Positions 32,923 to 42,580 of a stretch of DNA of 48,674 nt are shown in pieces. The DNA is from SZUA-430 sp964483585 (GTDB lineage: Bacteria > Pseudomonadota > Alphaproteobacteria > Micropepsales > Micropepsaceae). The stretch covers positions 1 through 48,674 of the forward strand of contig CAZABH010000026.1 of NCBI GenBank assembly GCA_964483585.1, written 5' to 3'. The position numbers and the translations under genes are program-made. Under the pieces are notes generated by a model, which was not told where the DNA came from, ran no database searches, and was given only the letters and a program-made list of their open reading frames with translations. Each line of letters starts with the position of its first letter. Position 1 is the first letter of the stretch.

Positions 32923-33884
32923 GCCGCACCACGAAATGCCGCAGGATTTCGGCAGAACGCCTCATAGGTCAGCCCAATCCCCTCACGCAGCCCGATCTTC
33001 GGCGCCCAACCCAGGGCCCGGATCCTGTCTGAACTGATCAACTTGCGGGGCGTCCCGTCCGGCTTGCTCGTATCATGCACAATCACGCCCGAGAACCCGA
33101 CAACATCACACACCAGTTCGGCAAGAGCGCGTATCGAGATGTCTGACCCGAACCCGATATTGATGTGCCCATCACCGGAGTAGCGCTGAAGCAGTGTCAC
33201 GCAGGCATCCGCACAATCATCAACATGCAGGAACTCGCGCATCGGCTTGCCTGTTCCCCAGATCACGAGCTCCCTCGCACCCGAGACCTTGGCATCATGC
33301 GCCTTGCGGATCAGGGCGGGAAGCACATGTCCAGCCTTGACATCGAAATTGTCGCCGTAGCCATAGAGGTTCGTCGGCATGCCCGAAATGAAGTCACAGC
33401 CGTGCTGCTGTCGATAGGCCTGACACAGCTTGATACCTGCGATCTTGGCAATCGCATACCACTGATTGGTAGGCTCCAGCGGACCAGTCAGCAACGCATC
33501 CTCATCCATTGGCTGCGGCGCATGCTTGGGATAGATGCAGCTCGAACCGAGAAACAGCAACTTGCGAACACCCGCTCGATAGGCACCCTCAATGACATTC
33601 GCCTCGATCATCAGATTGTCGTAGAGAAACTCGACTGGATAAGACGAATTGGCAAGGATGCCTCCAACGCGCGCGGCAGCCAGGATCACTACATCAGGCC
33701 TCTGTGCCAGCATCCAGCTGCGCGTCCTTGCCTGATCACGCAGATCCACCTCCGAGCGACTGACAGTCAGCACCTCACATTGCTCCCCGGCCAACCGACG
33801 GACGATGGCTGAACCGACCATACCGGCATGGCCAGCAACAAAGATCCGCCGCCCCTCAAGTGCGAAGAATGTCCCCGTTGTCAT
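32919..33884 (-). CDS. fcl: GDP-L-fucose synthase
   Basis: The 321-residue short-chain dehydrogenase-fold enzyme performs the epimerase/reductase step from GDP-4-keto-6-deoxymannose to GDP-L-fucose with NADPH. It has GHAGMVGSA (18-26) for the cofactor, the SSCIYPK segment (114-120) with catalytic Ser/Cys, and the Tyr143-x3-Lys147 pair in QWYAIAK. These align with the E. coli Ser107/Cys109/Tyr136/Lys140 set. Both ends overlap neighbours by ATGA, giving a coupled gmd-fcl-wecG block. Fucose, or a derivative, is therefore a likely component of the polymer. Confidence 0.96.
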   Translation of the reverse strand: MTTGTFFALEGRRIFVAGHAGMVGSAIVRRLAGEQCEVLTVSRSEVDLRDQARTRSWMLAQRPDVVILAAARVGGILANSSYPVEFLYDNLMIEANVIEGAYRAGVRKLLFLGSSCIYPKHAPQPMDEDALLTGPLEPTNQWYAIAKIAGIKLCQAYRQQHGCDFISGMPTNLYGYGDNFDVKAGHVLPALIRKAHDAKVSGARELVIWGTGKPMREFLHVDDCADACVTLLQRYSGDGHINIGFGSDISIRALAELVCDVVGFSGVIVHDTSKPDGTPRKLISSDRIRALGWAPKIGLREGIGLTYEAFCRNPAAFRGAA

Positions 33885-34966
33885 GACGCAAGCCGCTCCG
33901 CACGGAATGTTGCAAGGTCGGAGCGAACCATCTCCGAAACGAGAGCTGAAAACGAAGTCTTGTGGCGCCAGCCCAGCTGACGTCGCGCCTTGCCGGGATC
34001 GCCAAGCAGAAAATCGACCTCGGTCGGTCGATGATAGCGAGGATCGATCTCGACAAGGACCCTTCCAGTCTTCCTGTCGAACCCAACCTCTTCAGGCCCT
34101 TTCCCCTTCCACTCGATGAGGATGCCTGCTTCGCGGAACGCCAGCTCGACGAACTCCCGCACGGAATGCGTCTCCCCGGTCGCAAGAACATAGTCGTCGG
34201 CCTGCTCCTGTTGAAGCATCATCCACATGCCCTCGATATAGTCCCGCGCGTGACCCCAGTCGCGCTTTGCCTCGAGATTTCCCAGATAGAGCTTGTCCTG
34301 CACACCGTGGACAATCGCGGCAACCGCACGCGTGATCTTGCGCGTCACGAACGTCTCGCCTCGGATCGGGCTTTCGTGGTTGAATAAGATACCGTTGGAA
34401 GCGTGCATCCCATAGGCTTCGCGATAGTTCACTACCATCCAATAGGCGTACAGCTTGGCGGCGCCATACGGACTGCGCGGATAGAACGGCGTCGTCTCGG
34501 ATTGAGGCACTTCTCGTGCCTTGCCATAGAGTTCCGAGGTTGACGCCTGGTAGAATCTGGTCTTGCCCACAAGACCCAGTAACCTGATGGCCTCCAGCAA
34601 CCGAAGAGGCCCCATCGCATCGGCGTTCGCCGTATACTCGGCCGTTTCGAAGCTGACCTGCACGTGCGACTGCGCCGCAAGATTGTAGATCTCGTCAGGC
34701 TGGGTCTGCTGAACGATGCGGATCAGGTTGGTCGCATCCGTCATGTCACCATGATGTAGGATCAGGCGTGGATCCTCTTCGTGCGGATCCTGGTAAAGAT
34801 GTTCGATACGCCCCGTGTTGAACGATGACGATCTTCGCTTGATCCCGTGAACAATATAGCCCTTCTGCAGCAGGAAATCGGCCAGATAGGCACCATCCTG
34901 GCCCGTAATCCCTGTGACAAGCGCGACCCGACCGCTCGTGGGGTGACTGTATCGGCTGGCATTCAT
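33881..34966 (-). CDS. gmd: GDP-mannose 4,6-dehydratase
   Basis: The 361-residue enzyme converts GDP-mannose to GDP-4-keto-6-deoxymannose. It shows VALVTGITGQDGAYLADFLL for NAD(P), LYGKAREVPQSETTPFYPRSPYGAAKLYAYW with catalytic Tyr and Lys, NHESPIRGETFVTRKI and RDWGHARDYIEGMW. The start is uncertain: ATG at 34966, 34975 and 35008 are all in frame; 34966 is chosen because GGACGG lies 9 bases upstream, while 35008 would overlap the end of the wcaJ-like gene. The stop overlaps the fcl start. Confidence 0.95.
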   Translation of the reverse strand: MNASRYSHPTSGRVALVTGITGQDGAYLADFLLQKGYIVHGIKRRSSSFNTGRIEHLYQDPHEEDPRLILHHGDMTDATNLIRIVQQTQPDEIYNLAAQSHVQVSFETAEYTANADAMGPLRLLEAIRLLGLVGKTRFYQASTSELYGKAREVPQSETTPFYPRSPYGAAKLYAYWMVVNYREAYGMHASNGILFNHESPIRGETFVTRKITRAVAAIVHGVQDKLYLGNLEAKRDWGHARDYIEGMWMMLQQEQADDYVLATGETHSVREFVELAFREAGILIEWKGKGPEEVGFDRKTGRVLVEIDPRYHRPTEVDFLLGDPGKARRQLGWRHKTSFSALVSEMVRSDLATFRAERLAS

Positions 34967-34997
34967 GGAGTTCATCCGTCCGTAGGGGCTGTTCGGT

Positions 34998-36572
34998 TCA
35001 ATGCGCATTACGTTGTCGAGACACCTCGGCAATCGTCATCAGAAGAATCCGCAGGTCCAAGGTGACGCTCGCGTTTCTCGCGTACCAGATGTCATGTGCC
35101 ACACGCCGGCGCATCAACTCCGGATCTGTCGTCGCACCACGCAACCCGTTGACTTGGGCCCAACCCGTGATGCCTGGCTTCACATGCTGGCGCAGCTCAT
35201 AATTATCGATGATCGTGGCATAGTAACGATCATGCGCGACAGCATGCGGGCGTGGTCCGACAAGCGACATCTCTCCTCGCAACACGTTGATCAGCTGCGG
35301 CAACTCATCGATGCTCAACTGGCGAAGCACGCGGCCAACACGGGTGATACGCAGATCTCCTTGACACGCTTGACGAACGACGTCTCCGTTCTCAGCGACG
35401 GTCATGGTCCGAAACTTCAGGATCTTGAAGGCAAGCCCGCGGTGCCCCAGTCGATCCTGGCGAAACAGGACGGGTCCGCCGGTCTCAACCCTGATCGCCA
35501 CGGCGGCTGCAAGCAGGACAGGCGACAAAAGCAACAGCGCCACCGACGCCCCCACAATGTCCAACACCCTCTTCACCAGAAGGTTGAGTGCACTCTGAGG
35601 CGCGCGCTGCGGTTCGACAGCCAGCAAGCGACCGATGCTGCGCACAGGAAAGTGCAGATACTGCTCGATGCTGGGGGCTGGCACGATGCGCACAGCGCGG
35701 GGAATCGGCTGCAGCAGCACGATGAGATCATGAAGCTCACGCTCAGACATCCCGCCAGCAGCAATGCAAATCTCTCCATCTGGCGCCGTACGCGCCAACT
35801 CCAGAATCAGTGGGCGCATCGAGGCAAGCTCCGCTTCCCAGCTACGCCCGCCTTGTCGATGCCCCAACCGCACCACGCCAGCAGCGCCAATGCCACCCCG
35901 CTGCATTTCACTCAGCAGTGCATCCAGCGCGACATCGCCGCGAAGCCCGATCACGATCGCCTGCTGAGCCCTGACCCCTGCACGACACCGGACGACTTCA
36001 AAAAGCTGCGGCACGACAAAGCGCGTACCGACGAGACTGCAAACGCCCAATGTGGCAAACAACATCGTCGCTCCACGCGAAATGTCTGCCCCGGACTTAA
36101 GTGCGAAGACGAAGAAGGCGACGGCACCTATCGTGGCAAGCCAGACAACACACACATCCCGCAACGCTTCCGCGGAATTGATGCTACGCAACGGCTGCAC
36201 CTGCTCGCGCGCCTGCATCACAACAACATAGAGCATGGCAGCAAGCAGCCCAGCCGCCCAGAACGCGCCCGTGAAACTCGCACTCTGACCAAGCAAGGCA
36301 TGATACCCGACGTCTGCTGCAAGGCTGCAGAGAATGATGATGACGCTCTCTATCACCCGAAGGACGAGATACCCGGCGGAAGACAGCACGGACGAATCCG
36401 ACGACACGACCCTGCCTCCTGTAAAGGGTACCAATCGGCCCCACGCCGGTAACGGGGATGACCCGGCATCAGCCGACATCTGCAAGGCAGCCGAACCATC
36501 GGTGCGCGCAGAAACGGTCGCAGCATCCGCCTGCCTCTCGTTCCCATCATTTGCACCGCGGACATCGGTCAC
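34998..36572 (-). CDS. wcaJ: Undecaprenyl-phosphate sugar phosphotransferase (WcaJ-like)
   Basis: The 524-residue inner-membrane protein starts lipid-linked repeat-unit assembly by moving a sugar-1-phosphate to undecaprenyl phosphate. It has four N-terminal membrane segments (about 60-180), a CoA-binding-like Rossmann region, and a C-terminal bacterial sugar transferase domain beginning LLVKRVLDIVGASVALLLLSPVLL with FKILKFRTM, LSIDELPQLINVLRGEMSLVGPRP and VKPGITGWAQVNG. Full-length WcaJ family members use glucose or galactose; the sugar here is unknown. The start is GTG at 36572, favoured because AGGAGGG is about 8 bases upstream; longer in-frame starts lack such a site. Confidence 0.93.
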   Translation of the reverse strand: MTDVRGANDGNERQADAATVSARTDGSAALQMSADAGSSPLPAWGRLVPFTGGRVVSSDSSVLSSAGYLVLRVIESVIIILCSLAADVGYHALLGQSASFTGAFWAAGLLAAMLYVVVMQAREQVQPLRSINSAEALRDVCVVWLATIGAVAFFVFALKSGADISRGATMLFATLGVCSLVGTRFVVPQLFEVVRCRAGVRAQQAIVIGLRGDVALDALLSEMQRGGIGAAGVVRLGHRQGGRSWEAELASMRPLILELARTAPDGEICIAAGGMSERELHDLIVLLQPIPRAVRIVPAPSIEQYLHFPVRSIGRLLAVEPQRAPQSALNLLVKRVLDIVGASVALLLLSPVLLAAAVAIRVETGGPVLFRQDRLGHRGLAFKILKFRTMTVAENGDVVRQACQGDLRITRVGRVLRQLSIDELPQLINVLRGEMSLVGPRPHAVAHDRYYATIIDNYELRQHVKPGITGWAQVNGLRGATTDPELMRRRVAHDIWYARNASVTLDLRILLMTIAEVSRQRNAH

Positions 36573-36673
36573 GACAGAAACCCTCCTGGTCCCTCTGATG
36601 CCTCGCAAGCCCATGCGAGCGCCTGCGCATCCTGACACGCCGTTCGTAAAGATTCATTCATGGCATGAACCAT

Positions 36674-38797
36674 TTACCATGTCCCCTTCACGTCCCGTGC
36701 CTGCGCAAGCACGACACCCGCGAGGCGCGCGCGTGCAGACATGAACGCCTCGATGACCGACATGGCGGTTTCGCGCGGCGTACGGCCTGCATGCAGGACC
36801 AGCACCGTGGCATCACAGAGCCGCGCCATGGCAACCGCATCCGGACCCTCTTGAACGGACGCCGTATCGACAATGACAAGATCGAAGCGCTGCCGCGCCT
36901 CGGCAAGAAGCGCTTTCAGTCGTGTCGGCGTCAGCTCAGCGCCCGCCACCTCATCGACACCAGGCACCAGCACCCGCAGATCTGTCTGGTCATCCCGACA
37001 GACCGCCGCCTCCAGCGTTGCCCCGCCTGTCAGGACCGATCCCAACCCGCCGGCCGTCGGATCCAGCCCCATAGCGTGCGCAACGGCAGGCTGCATGAAG
37101 TTCGCATCGATCAGCAGCGTCCGGCGACCATAGCGCGCGGCAACACGTGCAAGGCCCACCGCTGTTGTAGTCTTGCCCTCACCAGCTTGCGCAGATGCAA
37201 CGAGGATTGTCTTTGGCTCGATATCATCGGCCGCAAGCCCGAGCCCCAACAGCGCCGCATGCAGAGACCGCGCAAACGGTTTGCCCGGAGCATCAATGGC
37301 CGCAGCGGCAAGTGCAGGCCTGCTGACAGTACCGATTGACGGCGTCACCGCAAGTACGGGAAGCCCCAGCACCTCGCGCGCCTGCTCGCCGGTACGCACG
37401 ACGGGCTGAAGCCCTTCTGCGGCAAAAACAGCCACAAGAGCGATGAGGACACTCATGGGAAGCGCCAATCCCGCCACCAGCGCGCGGCTGGGCGAAGGCG
37501 TCAGCGGAACATTTGCACGCGAGACAATCTGTGCATCCGGTGTTGCGAACGCCTCTTGCCCCTGGACAGCCTTGAGACGGGCAAGCAGAGCTTCGTACTG
37601 CGCACGGCTGCTCTCCGCAATCGAACGCAGCGCCTTGAGCTTGATCGAAGCCGTACCCTCAGTCCTGAACCGTGATTGAACCTGGGTAAGGCTTGTCTGA
37701 AGTGAATCAGCATTGGCCCGCGCCACAGCAACCTCGCTGGCAAGCCGCTCCACGCCGCGCTGGACCTCGACGCGGATCCGCTCCCGGTTGGCTTCACGCT
37801 GCGATGCGATCTCCAGCATACGCGGGTGCTGCGGCAGATACCGTGAGGACAGCTGCGCCTCCTGCCGGGCCAGCTCAGCCTCCTTGTTGCGAAGCTCCGT
37901 CAGGACGGGCGAGTCCACAACCTGCGACGCCGCAACAGGCCCCGCAGTCCGCTGCAGTACAAGAACACGCTCGTAAAGCGACTTTTTCTGAGCATGATCC
38001 GCGCGCGCATTGACCAGCTGCAGGCTGACCGTTGCAGCTTGCTGGTCAACGAGCGATCCGCTCGCTCCCAACTCGACGATCTCGTTCTCGGCCTTGTAGC
38101 GCTGCACCTCGGCCTCATCGGCCTGCGCCTGTTCGGCAAGTTCTCGGACTCGACCCGACAACCACGTCACCGCCGCACGTGTCGCGTCATACTTGGCGGA
38201 CAACTGCTCCTCGACATACGCATCGACCCAGGCATTCACGATGCGGGCAGACTTCAGGGCATCACGCGAACCTGCGCTGATTGTCAGCGTCGTGGACAGC
38301 CCGGACTGCGTCACCCGGAGCCGCTTCAGCACATTGTCGACAACCTTTTCGGGAACCTGCGAGGCCCCAACGCCCTCACCCAGCGCAGCCACACGCGAGG
38401 CAGAAGCACCATCCCCGAACTCGGGATCCAGATGCAACGAAAGCTTCTCGATCACACGGCGTGCAAATTGGCGCGATGTCAGGATCTGGATCTGATTCTG
38501 GATCGACGACTGGTCTGTCGGCAACACCGTCAGGACCGAGTTGACCTCCGCCACGTTATTCCGGCGCACTTCAATCATCAGTTCGGCAGTCGCCGTGTAG
38601 AGCGGAACGATCAGAAACAGCGCCAGAAATGTTGCCGCAACACATCCTCCAAGCACAGCCAGGAACTGGTTGCGGCGGGATGCCAGCACACCAATGAAAT
38701 AGGCTGAATCGAAACGAAGAACTGACCGTCGCATCCCGCCCTGCGCCGGACCAAATCCCTCATCCATCTGCATCTGTGCTGCTGTACGCACGACCAT
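36674..38797 (-). CDS. Wzc-like chain-length determinant with degenerate BY-kinase domain
   Basis: The 707-residue protein has two membrane helices (about 45-68 and 440-460) flanking a large periplasmic Wzz domain with coiled coils, then a cytosolic P-loop domain. Walker A is AGEGKTT (538-544) and Walker B VIVDT (641-645). The Walker A' motif, usually a DxD string followed by Arg, reads LLIDANFMQ, losing the second Asp and the Arg. The C-terminus stops at DVKGTW with no tyrosine cluster, and the oligomerisation motif is reduced (PFARSLHAAL). It probably sets polymer length and couples to the exporter but may not autophosphorylate. The start is uncertain: GTG 38836, ATG 38797 and ATG 38767 are possible. 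Confidence 0.9.
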   Translation of the reverse strand: MVVRTAAQMQMDEGFGPAQGGMRRSVLRFDSAYFIGVLASRRNQFLAVLGGCVAATFLALFLIVPLYTATAELMIEVRRNNVAEVNSVLTVLPTDQSSIQNQIQILTSRQFARRVIEKLSLHLDPEFGDGASASRVAALGEGVGASQVPEKVVDNVLKRLRVTQSGLSTTLTISAGSRDALKSARIVNAWVDAYVEEQLSAKYDATRAAVTWLSGRVRELAEQAQADEAEVQRYKAENEIVELGASGSLVDQQAATVSLQLVNARADHAQKKSLYERVLVLQRTAGPVAASQVVDSPVLTELRNKEAELARQEAQLSSRYLPQHPRMLEIASQREANRERIRVEVQRGVERLASEVAVARANADSLQTSLTQVQSRFRTEGTASIKLKALRSIAESSRAQYEALLARLKAVQGQEAFATPDAQIVSRANVPLTPSPSRALVAGLALPMSVLIALVAVFAAEGLQPVVRTGEQAREVLGLPVLAVTPSIGTVSRPALAAAAIDAPGKPFARSLHAALLGLGLAADDIEPKTILVASAQAGEGKTTTAVGLARVAARYGRRTLLIDANFMQPAVAHAMGLDPTAGGLGSVLTGGATLEAAVCRDDQTDLRVLVPGVDEVAGAELTPTRLKALLAEARQRFDLVIVDTASVQEGPDAVAMARLCDATVLVLHAGRTPRETAMSVIEAFMSARARLAGVVLAQARDVKGTW

Positions 38798-38906
38798 CCC
38801 CACGACACGTTCCGGCCGGACGGCCTGAATTGGCACAGTCCCGACGGCCTCGGGCCACCCGTAGCAAGGCCCATACCGGGCAGCAGTATCAGGAGATTGA
38901 CGTAGG

Positions 38907-40034
38907 TCAGTGTCGGTTCAAAAGATTGACAAGCGGCCTTCGGATGAAGCCCGGAAGGGCATGGGAGAGCCTGCGCGCCAAGGGCAGCAAATGATCCAGG
39001 ATGGTGAACAAGGCCAGACCGCGAAGTGTGAATGCGAGGGACATGGTATCGAGCCGACGTATCGTTCCGTTCCACTCAAGCTTGTAGCGGCCCGCAGGCG
39101 GCATGAGCTCAAGTCCATTGAAGCCCCGTTCAAAGCAATCCTCGATGACCATGCCCAGATGCAGCCGGCCAGCACTGAACGCGGCGAAGTCCGGATTGAG
39201 GGCACTCAGATAACCATAGTACTTCCCCCGGTGCACAAAACCGAATTGCGCCGAGACCACCTGCTCTCCCATCTTGAGGCGAAACCCCATGCAGGAAACC
39301 CCGGCTGGACAAGCGCCCTCCAGAACCTCGCGAAAGATTGGATCTTGAAACGCAGCTGTGAAGCGGCCAGTTCGTTTCATCCAGGCAACGCGTTCAGCAA
39401 AGGCGTGGCGCAGCGTCTCGCCGACCATCTTCTGATCCGCGCCGGACATAGTCTCGATGGCATGGGTGCGCTCAAGCCGGTTGCGTGCATTCCGAAGGAC
39501 CTTGCGAACCTTGGCGCTGGTTGCCTGGTTGAACGCGCGGAAGGAGGAGTATGGCGCCAGATCGACGACGACTGTCTCCTGTGTGCCCGACATGCGAGCC
39601 CCCGCCGCCGCAAGCGCGTGCTGCAAATGCGATCCTTCCGGGAGCTGTGTGATGCGAAGCCCGTCAGCGTGGCCCTTGAGCGCTGCAATGACCCGAGCGG
39701 CAAATCCCTCCACGTCACAGCCAGGTTCACCAAGGGCTCCGGCAAACTGCCCGAATGGATCATCAAGCATGACCGCAAGGCGAATGCCGCCGCGACGGAC
39801 AACCGCAAGGGGCCAGATGAAACATACGCGCCCGGCCTGATACCCGACGCCAACCATGATTGAAAATCCACCTTCGGCTTCAGCCCGTACCCGCGCGACA
39901 TGCGCGATCCATGCATATGACTGGAAGAACATCGCCTGGCTGTCGTCCTGCAGCGACTCAAGCCGGAGCCACGCGTCGCGCAATGCAGCAATCCCTGCCA
40001 CGTCGCGAACAAGGACGATACCGTCCTCGCTCAT
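38907..40034 (-). CDS. CelD/BcsL-like GNAT-fold acyltransferase
   Basis: The 375-residue cytosolic protein has two GNAT-like halves. The second includes FKxV-like VRKVLRNARNRLE, GVSCMGFRLKMGEQVVSAQFGFVHRGKYYGYLSALNPDFAAFSAGRLHLGMVIEDCFERGFNGLELMPPAGRYKLEW, typical of PF13480 (CelD/FemAB-like). Members of this group sit in polysaccharide loci and are thought to acylate sugars or transfer aminoacyl groups; the acyl donor is unknown. Its start overlaps the stop of the cupin-like gene by 4 bases, so the two are made together, and it lies 109 bases upstream of the Wzc-like gene on the same strand. Confidence 0.85.
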   Translation of the reverse strand: MSEDGIVLVRDVAGIAALRDAWLRLESLQDDSQAMFFQSYAWIAHVARVRAEAEGGFSIMVGVGYQAGRVCFIWPLAVVRRGGIRLAVMLDDPFGQFAGALGEPGCDVEGFAARVIAALKGHADGLRITQLPEGSHLQHALAAAGARMSGTQETVVVDLAPYSSFRAFNQATSAKVRKVLRNARNRLERTHAIETMSGADQKMVGETLRHAFAERVAWMKRTGRFTAAFQDPIFREVLEGACPAGVSCMGFRLKMGEQVVSAQFGFVHRGKYYGYLSALNPDFAAFSAGRLHLGMVIEDCFERGFNGLELMPPAGRYKLEWNGTIRRLDTMSLAFTLRGLALFTILDHLLPLARRLSHALPGFIRRPLVNLLNRH

Positions 40035-40987
40035 GGGGCTGAGCCCGCACCGCCGCCGATCTCACGAAAACCGCCCGGCGAGTCCGGATCGACAACAAAG
40101 GAGGGCGCGCGCACCCGCGCCGAGCGCTTGTGCAGCCCCGTCAGCCTGTATCCCGCAGCAAGGCCTGCCTTGAGCAGATAGGACGGCATGTCAGTTGCCT
40201 GCGAAAGCGGGCTTATTCCAAGCCACGACCGCAACAGTCCATTGGCAAAGTTCACATGATACATCCGTCGATCATGAGGCGTGAAATGCTCGGTCGTGAA
40301 GGACACGTTCACGCAATCGTGGTTGATGATGCGGTGCGGCGAATTCAGAGGCCAGTGCATCATCTCGCCCGGGGCGAGGTCATGAACCATGGCCTGCGTG
40401 TCGAAGGCCGGATCGTGCTGCAGCGAAATCTCGTGCGCGCGACCCGTGACAATGCGCTCAAGCGCGTCCTGCGGCAGGAATGGCGGCCGGTTCGGATAGA
40501 CCATCACCCGCTTGACGCCTCGAACCTGCCACAGCGTCTGCCCGGGAATATCACAATGATAATAGACCTGGATCTTCGGTGACGAGATCAGGATCGCCAT
40601 CTTCCGATGCGTCGTGCGAAAATGCGGCATGCGTCTTTCGATGGCAGCATAAATCTCTTCCAGTAAATCACGATAGCGCTTGTCACGGGTCGCAGCCTGA
40701 AGGATCAGGATCCAGATTCGCCCGTTCCGGACCGCATCAAGAACCTGCTCACCCGAAAGGCCACCAATGATGCCCTCCCGCCTGCTGCACGGGTCATGGC
40801 TCGTCATGTCCATCGTGTTGACGTAATAGTCGTCACGCTGGAGCTTTTCGATCAGGCACGCCAATGCGGTGTCCGAGAAAAGCTCATGCCTGTCATAGCC
40901 ATGTGGCAGCACCAGAGGCGTCTTGCCAAAGCCTTCCAGCCGCTCTGGCGTCCAGCCAGCAAGACGATCTTCTATGCGCATGTCCAT
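40031..40987 (-). CDS. Cupin/JmjC-like possible Fe(II) oxygenase in the polysaccharide locus
   Basis: The 318-residue protein has a double-stranded beta-helix segment with KIQVYYHCDIPGQTLWQVRGVKRVMVYP, where His-Cys-Asp fits an HxD metal pair, and EMMHWPLNSPHRIINHDCVNVSFTTEHF, where a later His could complete a 2-His-1-carboxylate site; a conserved Arg/Lys for 2-oxoglutarate is plausible. This resembles JmjC/cupin_8 hydroxylases. The substrate is unknown; a sugar, lipid carrier or protein of the export machinery are all possible. ATG at 40987 is chosen (CAAGGG upstream); ATG 41017 and 40981 are alternatives. It overlaps the CelD-like gene by ATGA. Confidence 0.7.
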   Translation of the reverse strand: MDMRIEDRLAGWTPERLEGFGKTPLVLPHGYDRHELFSDTALACLIEKLQRDDYYVNTMDMTSHDPCSRREGIIGGLSGEQVLDAVRNGRIWILILQAATRDKRYRDLLEEIYAAIERRMPHFRTTHRKMAILISSPKIQVYYHCDIPGQTLWQVRGVKRVMVYPNRPPFLPQDALERIVTGRAHEISLQHDPAFDTQAMVHDLAPGEMMHWPLNSPHRIINHDCVNVSFTTEHFTPHDRRMYHVNFANGLLRSWLGISPLSQATDMPSYLLKAGLAAGYRLTGLHKRSARVRAPSFVVDPDSPGGFREIGGGAGSAP

Positions 40988-41194
40988 GACACAGGATAAC
41001 CCTTGCACCTTCACCATTGTCCAGGCAAGGCACATGACGCAAACCTTAATGTAGCCGTCCCAAGATTGCGTAAAGACCGGATTCTTCGCGCAATTCGAAG
41101 GATCGTGACACCCAGGCCGGAAATCCTTCGGCAAGCTTCCCCCGGCACGGAACATGCATCGATCCGCGGCACGAGGCGAACGGAACACCGGTCA

Positions 41195-42580
41195 GTGGCG
41201 CGGCTCCAGACCGCCAGGTTCTACCTGGCACTCATCATCGTGGCGCTTTACATGCTGCTTGAGGCGGCCTTCATGCTCGTGCGCGTGCCGCCCGGCAGCG
41301 TGGCAGCAGTCCCGACAGGCGAGATCCTCATCATCCTCTTCGCCCTGACCATCCTGCTCGATCGGGGGCATTTCGGACCCTTCCTGCGCGCGGTACCGCT
41401 GACTGCGATCGTGATCTGGTGGTCCATCGGCTTTACGCAGCTTGTGATCGGCACACTGAGCCACGGGTTCTGGGCGCTGCGCGACGCAACCAGCCTGATC
41501 GAGAGCCTCTATCTCTGGATCGGCTTTACCATTGCGGCCCTGCCAGGAGCCATCCCGCGGATCGCGAAATGGTTCTACCGAATACTGATACTGGCCGGCC
41601 TGATTGCCCTGACGTTTCCGTTCCGGGAGGTGATCCGCGAGTTCTCGCCACAGGTCATCTCGGCCGTCGGCGTGGCGACGCCCCTGTTCTTCACCTACCA
41701 GATGACACCCCTGACAGCCCTCACCTGCTCGGCCTTCCTGATGCTGCTCGGCCGACGCATCCTCGGCATCCCTTCGGAATGGTGGGGCGCTGCCCTGATG
41801 ATCTTCGTCGCGGTCCTCTTCCAGGCCCGCACCATTTACGTGCAGATATTCGTTCTCCTGGCCTTCCTTGCGCTGCTGGCACCACGCCGCGTCACGTGCA
41901 CACTGGTACCGATGGCCAGCGCGGCCGTGATCTTCCTCTGCCTCGTAGCGCTGGGTGTACCCATCCCCGGGCGTATCAGCACCGACGTGTCCCTGCAATT
42001 CTATCTGGACCATTTCCTCGCGATCTTCGGATCCAGCGGCGAACGTACGGGGATGGAGAATGCCGCCATTGAGGGCGCCGCCGGCGGCGTCGGCCAGCGC
42101 CTCGCATGGTGGGAAGCCATCTGGCTCAATGTCACGGCAAGCTGGCAGACCAGCCTCTTTGGCCTTGGCTATGGCGAGTCACTGGTTGCCCTCGCGCAGG
42201 ATCCCTACATAGACCCTGCCGTACGCGAGCCGCACAATTCGATCATCTCGGCCTTCGGGCGCACGGGATTCATCGGTGTCGCAGCCTATGTGACCATGCA
42301 TGCCACGCTGACCTTCACGCTGTTCAGGACGTGGCTCTATTACCAGACAGAGGGGCATCACGAAGCCGCGCGTTTCCTCTATCTGCTGGGTGCCATGTTC
42401 GTGGTCTTCTGGCTGGCGTCGGTGGGCGAGGACGCGTTCGAGAAGCCCTTCCTCGCAATCCCCTATTACTTCTTCTATGGCGTGATCCTGAACATGTTTG
42501 CCCGCGCCGAAGGATTCCAGGCAATAGTCCCGATGCGCCAACGCATCAAGCCTGACACGCCGCTTACGGCGCGGGGATAA
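41195..42580 (+). CDS. O-antigen ligase/Wzy-type polymerase family membrane protein
   Basis: The 461-residue protein has about 11-12 membrane segments and the Wzy_C-type periplasmic loop between late helices, with LFGLGYGESLVALAQDP...REPHNSIISAFGRTGFIGVAAY. The HNS and Arg-rich loop residues are typical of O-antigen ligase/polymerase proteins that join lipid-linked units in the periplasm. In this locus it is the best candidate for the Wzy polymerase. The start is uncertain: GTG at 41195 just before the first membrane segment is chosen; the frame is open to 41003, but that would leave only 15 bp to the divergent cupin-like start. It overlaps the deacetylase gene tail by 17 bases. Confidence 0.85.
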   Translation: MARLQTARFYLALIIVALYMLLEAAFMLVRVPPGSVAAVPTGEILIILFALTILLDRGHFGPFLRAVPLTAIVIWWSIGFTQLVIGTLSHGFWALRDATSLIESLYLWIGFTIAALPGAIPRIAKWFYRILILAGLIALTFPFREVIREFSPQVISAVGVATPLFFTYQMTPLTALTCSAFLMLLGRRILGIPSEWWGAALMIFVAVLFQARTIYVQIFVLLAFLALLAPRRVTCTLVPMASAAVIFLCLVALGVPIPGRISTDVSLQFYLDHFLAIFGSSGERTGMENAAIEGAAGGVGQRLAWWEAIWLNVTASWQTSLFGLGYGESLVALAQDPYIDPAVREPHNSIISAFGRTGFIGVAAYVTMHATLTFTLFRTWLYYQTEGHHEAARFLYLLGAMFVVFWLASVGEDAFEKPFLAIPYYFFYGVILNMFARAEGFQAIVPMRQRIKPDTPLTARG

